Positions 16,588 to 25,152 of a DNA stretch of 53,555 nucleotides are shown here, piece after piece (position 1 is the first letter of the stretch; each line of letters starts with the position of its first letter). The translations under genes and the position numbers were made by a program. Source of the DNA: Streptomyces roseus (GTDB lineage: Bacteria; Actinomycetota; Actinomycetes; Streptomycetales; Streptomycetaceae); assembly GCF_001044425.1 (NCBI RefSeq), contig NZ_LFML01000100.1:1-53555 (forward strand). The letters run 5' to 3'. A model generated the notes under the pieces. That model ran no database searches. It saw only the letters and a list, made by a program, of their open reading frames with translations, and was not told the DNA's origin.

Positions 16588-17407
16588 AGTGCGGCGGACG
16601 GCGGGCCGCCTTGGCGGTGTAGCCCTCGGCGCAGTCCTCGGAGGTGAGGGTCAGGGCCGCCGTCATCGCCACGCGGTCCAGCGCCGGGGCGAGGGCCGCG
16701 TCCGCGTAGGCGTCGATCGCGCGCTTGACGCCCTGTACGGCGAGCGGTGCGTTGGCCGCGATCTCCGCCGCCACCGCGCGGGCCGTGCCCTCCAGCTCGG
16801 CCGGGGCGACGAGCAGCTGGACGAGGTTGAGCCTGTGCGCGGTAGCGGCGTCGATGCGGCGGCCGGTCAGCGCCAGGAACTTGGCCCACCCCGCGCCCGC
16901 CTCGCGGGCGATCCGCAGATCGCCGCCCGCGTCCACCGCCACGCCCAACTGCGCCTCGGGCAGGGCGAAGACGGCGTCCTCGGCGGCGATGCGCAGGTCG
17001 GCCATCAGGGCCAGTTCGAAGCCGAAGCCGAGGCAGTAGCCCTGTACCGCGGCCACGACCGGCTGCGGCAGGCGCGAGAGCACGGCGAAGCGCTCGTGCA
17101 CCCAGCGGATTCCCTCGTAGTAGTTGCGGGTGCGCTCGGCGGCGGTGGCGCCCGTGATGGAGCCGCCGGGGGCCTTCACGTCGATGCCCGCGCAGAAGGC
17201 GCGGCCCTCGGCGCGCAGCAGCACCACCCGCACCTCGGGGTCGAAGCGGATCCGGTCCGCGAGCAGGCCCAGCTGGCGGGTTGACTCCCAGCTCCAGCCG
17301 TTGAGCCGGTCGGGGCGGCAGAGGGTGAGGACCGCGATGCCGTCCTCGGTGTCGAGACGGATGCGCTCCTCACCCTCCGCGACCCCGGCGGCGATGGTGT
17401 CGATCAC
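16574..17407 (-). CDS. Enoyl-CoA hydratase/isomerase
   Basis: A 277-residue crotonase-family protein that should hydrate or isomerise an enoyl-CoA. The oxyanion-hole segment reads GRAFCAGIDVKAPGG, followed by VQGYCLGFGFELALMADLRIA and the FALPEAQLGV segment. The residues at the two usual glutamate positions are replaced in part (AVDAGGDLRI), so it may be an isomerase or other crotonase rather than a standard hydratase. A GTG start at 17407 has AAGGAGGGG four bases upstream. The perfect palindrome at 17419-17437 overlaps the edge of this ribosome-binding site, pointing to repressor control. Confidence 0.92.
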   Translation of the reverse strand: MIDTIAAGVAEGEERIRLDTEDGIAVLTLCRPDRLNGWSWESTRQLGLLADRIRFDPEVRVVLLRAEGRAFCAGIDVKAPGGSITGATAAERTRNYYEGIRWVHERFAVLSRLPQPVVAAVQGYCLGFGFELALMADLRIAAEDAVFALPEAQLGVAVDAGGDLRIAREAGAGWAKFLALTGRRIDAATAHRLNLVQLLVAPAELEGTARAVAAEIAANAPLAVQGVKRAIDAYADAALAPALDRVAMTAALTLTSEDCAEGYTAKAARRPPHFTGG

Positions 17408-17418
17408 GAGACCCCTCC

Positions 17419-17437
17419 TTCTGACGGTTCGTCAGAA
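17419..17437. promoter_or_regulatory. Perfect inverted repeat, likely repressor operator
   Basis: TTCTGACG-GTT-CGTCAGAA is an exact 8+3+8 inverted repeat lying 12 bases before the enoyl-CoA hydratase start, partly covering its ribosome-binding site. Size and symmetry suit a TetR-family dimer. No regulator gene is adjacent. Confidence 0.7.
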
Positions 17438-17450
17438 TAGAGGCTCGGGC

Positions 17451-18215
17451 TCAGCGGGTGAAGAGCTCGAACGTCACCGCCGGGCGGCCGCCGAAGCGCG
17501 GGGCCGCCTGCTCGGCGTAACCGGTGAGGAAGCCGCGGACGTACTCCTCGGGGTCCTGGTCGGTGAGGACCTCGATGTACGCCTTGTGCTCCATCAGCGA
17601 TGCGATCGAGCGCTCCAGTCCGGGACCGGCGTCCACCGCGTGCGTGGGTGTCGGGGACCCGGCGACCGCGACCCAGCGCACCCCGTTCCAGGGCTCCAGA
17701 CCCTGCTCGGATATGAGCTCGGGGAAGATCCACCGGTTGCCGGCGTCGGCGGCGGCGTCCAGAGCGGCCCGGCCGACGGCCTTGTGGTCGGGGGTGTTCC
17801 AGTTGCCCCCGCCGCCCTGACCGCCCCAGGTGTCGCGGTGGTTGAGCGTGACGAGCAGTTCGGGGCGGTGCCGGCGGATGGCCGCCGCGATGTCCCGGCG
17901 CAGGTCCAGGCCGTACTCGACGACGCCGTCGCGGTAGTCGAGGAACTCCACCGTGGAGACCCCGACGACCGCGGCGCTCGCGCGCTGCTCGGCCTCGCGC
18001 AGCGGGGCGCACTCCTCGGGCGGGATCGTGTCGATGCCGGCTTCGCCGCGAGTGGCCAGGAGGTAGACGACCTCACGGCCGCCGTCCGTCCAGTGGGCGA
18101 TCGCGCCGGCCCCGCCGTACTCCAGGTCGTCGGGGTGGGCGACCACCGCGAGGGCGCGCTGCCAGTCGGCGGGCATCGGTTCCAAGGGCGCGGGCTGATC
18201 CAGTTGTTCGGTCAT
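17451..18215 (-). CDS. PIG-L/LmbE-family deacetylase
   Basis: A 254-residue zinc-dependent N-deacetylase. The metal-binding motif AVVAHPDDLEYGG is near the start, and the third ligand is expected in the NTPDHKAVG segment. Relatives remove acetyl groups from GlcNAc derivatives, as in mycothiol synthesis (MshB) or mycothiol conjugate cleavage (Mca), but this protein is not a clear member of either. No signal peptide. The ATG at 18215 has TAGGGT 6 bases upstream and no ribosome-binding site, so the transcript may be leaderless. It lies 43 bases upstream of the enoyl-CoA hydratase gene on the same strand. Confidence 0.9.
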   Translation of the reverse strand: MTEQLDQPAPLEPMPADWQRALAVVAHPDDLEYGGAGAIAHWTDGGREVVYLLATRGEAGIDTIPPEECAPLREAEQRASAAVVGVSTVEFLDYRDGVVEYGLDLRRDIAAAIRRHRPELLVTLNHRDTWGGQGGGGNWNTPDHKAVGRAALDAAADAGNRWIFPELISEQGLEPWNGVRWVAVAGSPTPTHAVDAGPGLERSIASLMEHKAYIEVLTDQDPEEYVRGFLTGYAEQAAPRFGGRPAVTFELFTR

Positions 18216-18268
18216 GCCCGCACCCTAGACTCCCGCCCCCCGGAGGCCCGCGTTCCGCGGCCCGAGTC

Positions 18269-19579
18269 CTAGACGTCGTCGCGTACGAGGGCCAGCAGGC
18301 GGTCCAGGACGCGGGGGCCGCCGGCGCGGACCCCGTCGTGTTCGAACTCGTCCGTCACCCAGGTGCGCAGGCCCCGGATCCGCGCGGCCGTCTCCAGCGA
18401 GTGGGCGGTGTCCACGTACAGGTCGTCGTGGTAGACCGCGGCGGCCGCCGGGACCGTGTTGGCGGCGAGCCGGGCCGGGTCGTACAGGGGTGTCCAGCCG
18501 GTACGGGCGGCCAGCAGTTCGGCGGTCTCGCGCAGCGGGGCCAGCGCCGGGTCGCAGGTGAACTGCCACGGGTGGATGGTCTCGCCGGTGAACAGCAGGG
18601 GCGCGTTGCCCGCGAGAGCCTTCCCGGCGTCGAAGCCGGGGTGGCCCGCGCGGACCCGCTCGGCGGCCCAGGCGGTGGGCGCGGCCGGGTCCTGGGCGTA
18701 GATCGGCTCGTGGAGCAGGGCGTACAGGGGGTGCGCGGCGAAGGAGAGCAGCCCCTGCACCTGCTCCAGGAACGCGTCGGAGAGGGCCGGACCCGCCGGG
18801 GTCGGCACGAAGGCGTCCTCCAGCAGGTAGTGCAGCCGGTGGCTGCCGTCGCTCGTGCCGAGCAGGATGCCGAGCGACTGGAAGCCCTCGGCGGTGAGGC
18901 GGTGGCCGCCGGGGAGGCCGGCCGGGCGCTCCACGAGGTGGGCGGCGATGCGGCGGGCCCGCTCGACGTCCATGGGGTAGCGGGCGTAGTGGGCGAGGTT
19001 CTTGCGCTCCATGCGGGGGTACGCGGCCTCGTACACCTCGTCGGCGGTGGCGGTCAGGGACGGCAGGCCGCCGGTGATCAGGGCGGCGGCGAGTCCTTCG
19101 GGGGCGGTGGAGAGGTAGTGGGTGGTGCAGAAGCCGCCGAAGCTCTGCCCGAGCACGGTCCAGGGCGCGCCGCCGGTCAGGACGGGGCGGATGGCCTCGG
19201 CGTCGCGCACGATGGAGTCGGCGCGGAAGTGGGCCAGGTACTCGGCCTGCTGCGCGGGCGTGCCGCGCAGGGGCAGCGTCTGGCGGTTCGCCGGGGTGGA
19301 GCGGCCCGTGCCGCGCTGGTCCAGCAGGAGGACGCGGTACTCGGCCAGGGCCCGCTCCAGCCAGGCCTGCCGGCCGGTGAAGCGACGGGCGCCGAAGCCG
19401 GGGCCGCCCTCCAGGTAGAGGAGCCAGGGCAGCGTCTCGGGGTCCTTGCCGGTGGCGACGGCCTCGCGGGCGTACAGCTCGATGTGCTCCCCGTCCGGGC
19501 GCGCGTGGTCGAGCGGGACGCTGAAGCGGTGGTCGGTGAGGACGACACCGGGCTGGCGGTAGCTGCGGTCGATGGTCAC
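18269..19579 (-). CDS. Prolyl aminopeptidase (S33 alpha/beta hydrolase)
   Basis: A 436-residue serine peptidase of family S33 that would release N-terminal proline or a related residue. It shows LEGGPGFGARRF (oxyanion HGGPG-like loop with E in place of H), DQRGTGRSTP, the nucleophile elbow GQSFGG and a late DEFEHDGVR with the catalytic histidine. No signal peptide, so cytoplasmic. Length is typical for the large Streptomyces members. A minus-strand TAGACT at 19649-19654 is a plausible -10 box upstream. It lies downstream of the mycothiol dehydrogenase gene but 194 bases away, so it likely has its own promoter. Confidence 0.92.
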   Translation of the reverse strand: MTIDRSYRQPGVVLTDHRFSVPLDHARPDGEHIELYAREAVATGKDPETLPWLLYLEGGPGFGARRFTGRQAWLERALAEYRVLLLDQRGTGRSTPANRQTLPLRGTPAQQAEYLAHFRADSIVRDAEAIRPVLTGGAPWTVLGQSFGGFCTTHYLSTAPEGLAAALITGGLPSLTATADEVYEAAYPRMERKNLAHYARYPMDVERARRIAAHLVERPAGLPGGHRLTAEGFQSLGILLGTSDGSHRLHYLLEDAFVPTPAGPALSDAFLEQVQGLLSFAAHPLYALLHEPIYAQDPAAPTAWAAERVRAGHPGFDAGKALAGNAPLLFTGETIHPWQFTCDPALAPLRETAELLAARTGWTPLYDPARLAANTVPAAAAVYHDDLYVDTAHSLETAARIRGLRTWVTDEFEHDGVRAGGPRVLDRLLALVRDDV

Positions 19580-19648
19580 GAACGGCCCCTGGGTGTGCGG
19601 CGGCCCCGGCCGGGTCGCGACCGGGGCACGGGTCTGGCGGCCCGGCCG

Positions 19649-19654
19649 AGTCTA
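19649..19654 (-). promoter_or_regulatory. Candidate -10 box for the prolyl aminopeptidase gene
   Basis: TAGACT on the minus strand, within TACTAGACT, lies about 70 bases upstream of the start in the 194-base gap. No convincing -35 is seen. Confidence 0.35.
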
Positions 19655-19773
19655 GTACGGGCCCGCCCGCGCCCCGCGGCCCCCACCTGCGCCCGCGGCC
19701 CGGTACGGCGGGAGCGCGTGCCGGGAGTCGCGGGGCGGGTGTCGCGGGGCGGGCGGGACTTCGCGGACGCCCC

Positions 19774-20859
19774 CTAGAACTCGACCACCGAGCGGAGGAC
19801 ATCGCCCCGGTGCATGCGGGCGAAGGCCTCTTCCACGGCGTCCAGGGGGATGGTCTCGGAGACGAAGGCGTCCAGGTCGAGGCGGCCTTGGAGGTAGAGG
19901 TCGATGAGGAGGGGGAAGTCCCGCTCGGGCAGGCAGTCCCCGTACCAGGAGGACTTGAGGGCGCCGCCGCGGCCGAAGACGTCGAGCAGCGGGAGTTCGA
20001 GCCTCATCTCCGGTGTCGGCACGCCGACCAGGACCACCGTGCCGGCGAGGTCGCGGGCGTAGAAGGCCTGCCGGTAGGTCTCGGGGCGCCCCACGGCGTC
20101 GATGACCACGTCGGCGCCGTGGCCGCCGGTGAGGGCCTGGACGGCCTTGACCACGTCCTCCGTACGGCCGTTGACGGTGTGGGTGGCCCCGAGGCCGCGT
20201 GCCCACTCCAGCTTCCGGTCGTCGAGGTCGACGGCGATGATCCGCCCCGCGCCGGCCAGGCGGGCGCCGGCCACGGCCGCGCTGCCCACTCCCCCGCAGC
20301 CGATGACGGCGACGGAGTCGCCGCGTCCGACGTTGCCGGTGTTCAGGGCCGCGCCGAGGCCGGCCATCACCCCGCAGCCGAGGAGGCCCGCGGCGGCCGG
20401 GGAGGCCGCCGGGTCGACCTTGGTGCACTGACCGGCCGCGACCAGGGTCTTCTCGGCGAACGCACCGATGCCGAGCGCCGGGGAGAGCGGGGTGCCGTCC
20501 TCCAGGGTCATGGACTGCGTCGCGTTGTGCGTGTTGAAGCAGTACCAGGGGCGGCCGCGCTTGCAGGCGCGGCAGGTGCCGCACACGGCGCGCCAGTTGA
20601 GGACGACGAAATCGCCGGGCGCGACGGAGGTGACGTCGGGGCCGACGGATTCGACGATTCCGGCTGCCTCGTGGCCGAGCAGGAAGGGGAACTCGTCGTT
20701 GATGCCACCCTCACGGTAGTGCAGGTCGGTGTGGCACACCCCGCATGCCTGGACCTTGACCAGGGCCTCGCCGGGTCCCGGGTCGGGCACGAGGATCGTC
20801 GTCGTCTCCACCGGTGCGCCCTTGCTCCGGGCGATGACCCCTCGTACGCGATGCGTCAC
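19774..20859 (-). CDS. mscR: S-(hydroxymethyl)mycothiol dehydrogenase
   Basis: A 361-residue zinc-dependent class III alcohol dehydrogenase using mycothiol to oxidise formaldehyde, also known to reduce S-nitrosomycothiol. The N-terminus VRGVIARSKGAPVE and the CGVCHTDLHYREGGINDEFPFLLGHEAAG region are typical. Four closely spaced cysteines, CGTCRACKRGRPWYC, bind structural zinc, and GCGGVGSAAVAGARLAGA binds NAD. The GTG at 20859 gives exactly the family's usual 361 residues; a TTG at 20895 in the same frame would add 12 atypical residues. The beta-lactamase-fold hydrolase often encoded next to this gene is not present here. Confidence 0.93.
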   Translation of the reverse strand: MTHRVRGVIARSKGAPVETTTILVPDPGPGEALVKVQACGVCHTDLHYREGGINDEFPFLLGHEAAGIVESVGPDVTSVAPGDFVVLNWRAVCGTCRACKRGRPWYCFNTHNATQSMTLEDGTPLSPALGIGAFAEKTLVAAGQCTKVDPAASPAAAGLLGCGVMAGLGAALNTGNVGRGDSVAVIGCGGVGSAAVAGARLAGAGRIIAVDLDDRKLEWARGLGATHTVNGRTEDVVKAVQALTGGHGADVVIDAVGRPETYRQAFYARDLAGTVVLVGVPTPEMRLELPLLDVFGRGGALKSSWYGDCLPERDFPLLIDLYLQGRLDLDAFVSETIPLDAVEEAFARMHRGDVLRSVVEF

Positions 20860-20932
20860 GTCGTACCCCGCTCTGGTCGGTTCTGTCTGGATCAACGAAC
20901 GTACACGGGCGCGGCGGTGGAGGGGAGCCGTG

Positions 20933-21880
20933 TCACTCCGGGGAAGCCGGAGTGGCGGGTTCCGGCGGTACGTCGGCGCGGAGTTCCGGCGGTACGGCGG
21001 CGCGAAGTGCCGCGGTGAACGCGGCCACGCCCGGGTGGGCCGCGGCTCCGCTCCGGAAGGCGATCTTGGTGCGGCGCTCCATGAGGAGCCGGGTGAGGAA
21101 GACGGCCGGACCGGCGGGGCCCGTGACCCCGAGGTGGGGGACGACGGCGACGCCCTGACCGGCCGCCACCAGGGCGAGCACGGTGGTGAACTCGTCCACG
21201 CGGTGGCGGATCCGCGGGGTGAACCCGGCGGCCTGGCAGGCCCGGACGGCCATCGCGTGGCACAGGGTGCCGTGGGTGGCGGCGATCCAGGGGGCGTCGG
21301 CGTACGCCCGCAGGACCGCGCCCTGGTCGGGGCCGGGGGCCGCGGCGGGCGCGGGGGTGGCCAGGTACATCGACTCGCGGTACAGGCGCTGTGTGGTGAG
21401 CCCCGGCTCCTGGGGCGCGGGGACGAAGTCGTACTCGTGGACCAGGGCCACGTCCAGGTCCCCGGCGCGCAGCGCGTGCGCGACCGCAGCCGGGTCGGTC
21501 TCCGAAACCATCGGCTCCAGCCGCGGATGGCGCCGGGCCAGGGTCACCAGGGCGGCGGGGACGATGGCCCGGGTGGCGGTGGGGAAGGCCCCGATGCGCA
21601 GGGCTCCGGCCGGCCCGCTGCGGGCTTCGGCGAGATCGGCGGCGGCCTCCTCCAGCCGTTCCAGCACGGCTTCGGCGTGCCGGACCAGGTTCTGCCCGGC
21701 GGGCGTGAGCCGGACGCGGCGGCCGGTGCGTTCGAGGAGCGGCAGACCCGCCTCGCGTTCCAGGACGGAGAGTTGCTGGGACACCGCCGACGGGCTGAAG
21801 GCGAGGGCCTCGGCCACGGCGGCGATGGTCCCGCGGCGGGCGAGTTCGCGCAGCAGGCGCAGGCGTCGTACGTCGAGCAT
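20933..21880 (-). CDS. LysR-family transcriptional regulator
   Basis: A 315-residue LysR regulator. Residues 1-60 form the winged helix-turn-helix (LDVRRLRLLRELARRGTIAAVAEALAFSPSAVSQQL in two parts), followed by the linker helix and a substrate-binding-like domain with GALRIGAFPTATRAIVPAAL. The C-terminus is Pro/Glu-rich. It is divergent from the DapA-like gene with only 56 bases between starts, the classic arrangement for a LysR protein controlling its neighbour and itself. The inducer is unknown. Confidence 0.92.
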   Translation of the reverse strand: MLDVRRLRLLRELARRGTIAAVAEALAFSPSAVSQQLSVLEREAGLPLLERTGRRVRLTPAGQNLVRHAEAVLERLEEAAADLAEARSGPAGALRIGAFPTATRAIVPAALVTLARRHPRLEPMVSETDPAAVAHALRAGDLDVALVHEYDFVPAPQEPGLTTQRLYRESMYLATPAPAAAPGPDQGAVLRAYADAPWIAATHGTLCHAMAVRACQAAGFTPRIRHRVDEFTTVLALVAAGQGVAVVPHLGVTGPAGPAVFLTRLLMERRTKIAFRSGAAAHPGVAAFTAALRAAVPPELRADVPPEPATPASPE

Positions 21881-21936
21881 CGGCTCAGCTTACGGGTCGG
21901 GTAAGAAACGCGAACTGGATTTGACGCTCGGGGCAG
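21881..21936. promoter_or_regulatory. Divergent LysR/DapA promoter region
   Basis: A 56-base gap between two divergent starts, less GC-rich in the middle (GTAAGAAACGCGAACTGG). It should hold both promoters and the LysR site; I cannot fix the exact boxes. Confidence 0.5.
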
Positions 21937-22926
21937 ATGAAGCTCGACGGCATGACACACGACCTCCCCCTCCACGGGATTCACGTACCGCTCGTCACCC
22001 CCTTCGACCCCGCCGGGGACGTCGCCGCCAACGCCCTGGAGGCGCTCGCCCACCAAGTGCTCGACGAGGGCGCCACCGGGATCGTCGCCCTCGGCACCAC
22101 CGGTGAGCCCGCCGCCCTCGACGAGGCCGAGCGCGACCTCGTCACCGAGGTCTGCGCCCGGGTCTGCCGGGAGCGGGGCGCGATGCTGACCGTGGGCGCG
22201 GGCGGGAGCGGCACCCGGGCCACCGGGGAGGCGCTGGGCCGGCTGGCGCGGTGGCCGGAGGTGGGGGCGGCGATGGTGACCCCGCCGCCGTTCGTCCGGC
22301 CCGGGGCCGCGGGGGTGCTGGCGCACTTCGCGCGCCTGGTCGAGGTGAGCCCCGTACCGCTGGTCGTCTACCACATCCCGTACCGGACGGGGCAGCCGCT
22401 GGACGCGGCCGCGCTGCGAGCACTCGGGGAGCTGCCGGGGGTGGCCGGGATGAAGTACGCGGGCGGCGGGGTCGGCGAGGAGGTGGTGGCGCTGCTCGGC
22501 GACCTGCCGGACGGGTTCGCGGTGCTGGCGGCCGACGACCTGTACGCATCCGCGCTGCTGGCGCTCGGTGCGACGGGCGGGATCCTGGCCTCGGCGCACC
22601 TGGCGACGGCGCGGTACGCGGAGCTGGCGGCGGCCTGGGGGGACGGGGACGTGCCGCGGGCGCGGGCCCTGGGACACGGCCTGTCACGGCTCTCGGCGGC
22701 CCTCTTCGCCGAGCCGAATCCGGCGGTGGTCAAGGGCGTGCTGCACGCCCGGGGCCGGATCCCGACGCCGGACGTGCGGCTCCCGCTGCTGCCCGCGGGC
22801 GCGGCGGCGGTGTCGGCGGCGCTGGAACGCCTGGCGGAGGTCGAACAGACCGCCATCCCGCGCCGGGAAGCGCCCCCTGTGGGCGGTTCGCAAACAACGG
22901 GCGAGATGCCCGAATCAGGCAGGTGA
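21937..22926 (+). CDS. dapA: 4-hydroxy-tetrahydrodipicolinate synthase-family aldolase
   Basis: A 329-residue class I aldolase of the DapA/NAL family. Conserved elements are GTTGE (substrate carboxylate), VVYHIPYRTG (catalytic Tyr) and GMKYAGGG (Schiff-base Lys). True DapA condenses pyruvate with aspartate semialdehyde in lysine synthesis; paralogues in Streptomyces often act on other keto acids. Being paired with a LysR regulator and away from other lysine genes makes a catabolic paralogue plausible. The ATG at 21937 is used, with ATG 21952 as an alternative. The last 30 residues are polar and extend beyond the usual end. Confidence 0.85.
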   Translation: MKLDGMTHDLPLHGIHVPLVTPFDPAGDVAANALEALAHQVLDEGATGIVALGTTGEPAALDEAERDLVTEVCARVCRERGAMLTVGAGGSGTRATGEALGRLARWPEVGAAMVTPPPFVRPGAAGVLAHFARLVEVSPVPLVVYHIPYRTGQPLDAAALRALGELPGVAGMKYAGGGVGEEVVALLGDLPDGFAVLAADDLYASALLALGATGGILASAHLATARYAELAAAWGDGDVPRARALGHGLSRLSAALFAEPNPAVVKGVLHARGRIPTPDVRLPLLPAGAAAVSAALERLAEVEQTAIPRREAPPVGGSQTTGEMPESGR

Positions 22927-23229
22927 ATGGGCGAGTTGTCCGTTTCCCGGAAGGGCCTACGCGGCTCGTGATGTGAGTCACTCGAATAGGAGCAACATCA
23001 TTTAATCCGGAACGGGCGATTCCCTTTTCCTGGAAAGGAATTTCGGCATTCCCGGAAGGCGCCCTCAAGGTCGTTTTCGACCCCGAAACCGGCAAGTCGA
23101 TCATCCGGGGGAATTCGTGCCTTGTTCCCGCCCGGCGGACTCGCTTACCTTCACGTCATTCCCAGCGGGCAGCCGCCGAAACCGGCGGCCGCCAGGGATC
23201 CCCCGCACCCCCACGTGAGGAATTCCGCC
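22927..23229. other. Long AT-richer leader upstream of the LysM/transglycosylase gene
   Basis: This 303-base gap is distinctly less GC-rich than its flanks. It holds a stem-loop at 23019-23041 (ATTCC, bulged C, TTT, six-base loop, AAA, GGAAT) and two TTCCCGGAA palindromes about 105 bases apart (near 22944 and 23049). It is long enough for a structured 5' leader. Streptomyces cell-wall hydrolase genes often carry a c-di-AMP (ydaO) riboswitch here, but the conserved ydaO core is not visible. Confidence 0.45.
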
Positions 23230-23988
23230 ATGCCCGGACTCGGTAAGCACCGTCGGCCGAAGCAGCGCCCGATCGCCCGCAAGCTGGCCTTCGCCGGCAC
23301 CGGCGGCGCCGCCCTGGCCCTGCCGCTGATCAGCGCGACCACGGCCGGCGCGGCCGTCACCCAGCCGGCCGCGGTGCCCGCCGTGAAGACCGCCGCGCTG
23401 CCCGCCGTCAAACCGGCGGCGGAAAAGGCGGCGCTCCCGCTGACCTACTCCGTGACCGTGGGCGACACCCTTTCGAAGATCGCCGTCGAGCACGCCGTGA
23501 GCGGTGGCTGGCAGGCCCTGTACGAGGCCAACCGGACCGCCATCGGATCCGACCCCGCGATCATCCGGCCCGGGCTCAAGCTGAGCATCGGCGCGGCGGC
23601 GAAGGCGGCCACCGCGAAGGCGACCGCAGTGCAGGCGGCCGCGGCGGTCAAACCCGCCACCACCTACGCGAACAACCTCGACGGCTGGATCCGGCAGTCG
23701 CTGGACATCATGGCCCGGCACGGAATCCCCGGCAGCTACAACGGAATTCACCGCAATGTGATGCGGGAGTCCTCGGGCAACCCGCTGGCCATCAACAACT
23801 GGGACTCCAACGCCGCGGCGGGCATTCCCTCCAAGGGCCTGCTCCAGGTCATCGACCCGACGTTCCGCGCCTATCACGTGCCCGGCACATCCCTGGACTC
23901 GTACGACCCGGTCGCCAACATCACGGCAGCCTGCAACTACGCGGCGGCCCGCTACGGCTCCATCGACAACGTCAACGGCGCCTACTAG
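23230..23988 (+). CDS. LysM and lytic-transglycosylase domain cell-wall protein
   Basis: A 252-residue secreted cell-wall enzyme. The N-terminus is basic (MPGLGKHRRPKQRP) with a hydrophobic signal ending near TTAGAAVT. An Ala/Val/Pro/Lys-rich linker leads to a LysM peptidoglycan-binding domain (SVTVGDTLSKIAVEH through RPGLKLSI). The C-terminal part is a goose-lysozyme/SLT-like fold with catalytic Glu in NVMRESSGNP, then NNWDSNAAAGIPSKGLLQV and the terminal CNYAAARYGSIDNVNGAY. It should cleave glycan strands during growth or spore germination. GAGG precedes the ATG at 23230; an upstream in-frame TTG at 23122 is unlikely. A long leader precedes it. Confidence 0.92.
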   Translation: MPGLGKHRRPKQRPIARKLAFAGTGGAALALPLISATTAGAAVTQPAAVPAVKTAALPAVKPAAEKAALPLTYSVTVGDTLSKIAVEHAVSGGWQALYEANRTAIGSDPAIIRPGLKLSIGAAAKAATAKATAVQAAAAVKPATTYANNLDGWIRQSLDIMARHGIPGSYNGIHRNVMRESSGNPLAINNWDSNAAAGIPSKGLLQVIDPTFRAYHVPGTSLDSYDPVANITAACNYAAARYGSIDNVNGAY

Positions 23989-24094
23989 AAGCCCCGGAAG
24001 GCCGTCTCGGAGCGGCCGGCCGTCAGGAACACGGGCCGCACCGATGTTCCCGAAGGCCTGGGGCGGCGCCCCTCCCCGCAGTCTCGGGCGGTAA

Positions 24095-24526
24095 TCAGTC
24101 GAGGCAGAACTCGTTGCCCTCGATGTCCTGCATCGTGATGCAGGACTCGTTGACGCCGTCGGCGCGCTGCGTCAGCACGTGCTTCGCGCCGAGCGCCGTC
24201 AGCCGTGCGCATTCGGCCTCGAGTGCGGCCAGACGCTCGTCACCCACGAGCCCTGCGGCGACCCGCACATCGAGATGCACCCGGTTCTTGACGGTCTTGC
24301 CTTCGGGAACGCGCTGGAAGAGCAAGCGCGGGGCCACACCCGAGGGATCGCTGCACGCGAAGTAGATCTCGTCCTCGGGCGGCAGCGAGCGGTGGTACTC
24401 CTGCCACGTGGCAAAGCCCTTCGGGACCGTGGGCAGTACGTACCCCAGCACCTCGCACCAGAAGGCGGCGAGGCTCGCGGGCTCCGCGCAGTCGAAGGTC
24501 ACTTGGAACTGCTTGATCGTTGACAT
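24095..24526 (-). CDS. VOC (glyoxalase/bleomycin-resistance fold) family protein
   Basis: A 143-residue protein with two beta-alpha-beta-beta-beta modules of the vicinal-oxygen-chelate fold: FQVTFDCAEPASLAAFWCEVLGY at the start and MQDIEGNEFCLD at the end. It has the PEGKTVKNRVHLDVRV strand with a possible metal-ligand histidine. Function within the family cannot be told: dioxygenase, isomerase or antibiotic-binding are all possible. The ATG at 24526 has TATCGT exactly 6 bases upstream and no ribosome-binding site, which suggests a leaderless transcript. It lies 20 bases downstream of nothing on the same strand except the two-component operon's last gene, which starts further right. Confidence 0.9.
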   Translation of the reverse strand: MSTIKQFQVTFDCAEPASLAAFWCEVLGYVLPTVPKGFATWQEYHRSLPPEDEIYFACSDPSGVAPRLLFQRVPEGKTVKNRVHLDVRVAAGLVGDERLAALEAECARLTALGAKHVLTQRADGVNESCITMQDIEGNEFCLD

Positions 24527-24546
24527 CGGCGCACGATAACAGGGGC

Positions 24547-25152
24547 CTAGAGCCAGCCCTGGCGGCGGGCCGCGCGGACGGCCTCCATTCGGTTGCGGGT
24601 GCCCGTCTTGCCGATGGCCGAGGACAGGTAGTTGCGCACCGTCGACTCCGACAGGTGGACCCTGGCCGCGATGTCGGCCACGGTCGCCCCGTCGACCGCC
24701 GCGCCCAGCACGTCCACCTCGCGCGCGGTCAGCGGACTCGGTCCGGCGCTGAGCGCGGCCGCGGCGAGCGCGGGGTCGATCACGGTCTCCCCCGCGAGCA
24801 CCCGGCGGATCGCGGCGGCCAGTTCCTCCACCGGCCCGTCCTTGACCAGGAAGCCGGCGGCCCCCGCCTCCATCGCCCGGCGCAGATAGCCCGGGCGGCC
24901 GAAGGTGGTCAGGATCAGCACCCGGCAGTCCGGGAGGCGCGTGCGCAGCTCGGCGGCGGCGTCGAGACCGCTGCGGCCCGGGAGTTCGATGTCGAGCAGG
25001 GCCACGTCCGGCCGCGCCAGGGCCGCGGCCGGCACGATCTCGTCCCCGGCGCCGACCTGCGCGACGACCTCGATGTCCTCCTCCAGCCCGAGCAGCAGGG
25101 CCAGCGCGCCGCGCATCATGCCCTGGTCCTCCGCGAGCAGGACCTTGATCAT
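24547..25152 (-). CDS. NarL/DesR-type response regulator
   Basis: A 201-residue response regulator. The receiver domain has the acidic pocket AEDQ, phospho-acceptor Asp54 (ALLDIELPG), Thr82/83 and Lys104 (FLVKD). The C-terminal LuxR-type helix-turn-helix is LTAREVDVLGAAVDGATVADIAARVHLSESTVRNYL in shape and length. Its ATG overlaps the stop of the histidine kinase gene (ATGA), so they are cognate partners. The sequence resembles DesR, which answers membrane fluidity through DesK; here the likely target is the ABC exporter operon itself. Confidence 0.95.
   Translation of the reverse strand: MIKVLLAEDQGMMRGALALLLGLEEDIEVVAQVGAGDEIVPAAALARPDVALLDIELPGRSGLDAAAELRTRLPDCRVLILTTFGRPGYLRRAMEAGAAGFLVKDGPVEELAAAIRRVLAGETVIDPALAAAALSAGPSPLTAREVDVLGAAVDGATVADIAARVHLSESTVRNYLSSAIGKTGTRNRMEAVRAARRQGWL

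Noticed and set aside
19774..20895. TTG start at 20895 for the mycothiol dehydrogenase
   Set aside because: GTG 20859 gives the standard 361-residue length and family N-terminus.
22927..23229. A ydaO (c-di-AMP) riboswitch before the LysM/transglycosylase gene
   Set aside because: The conserved closing sequence of ydaO (CCGTCAGCTAACC-like) and its partner segments are not visible in the leader.
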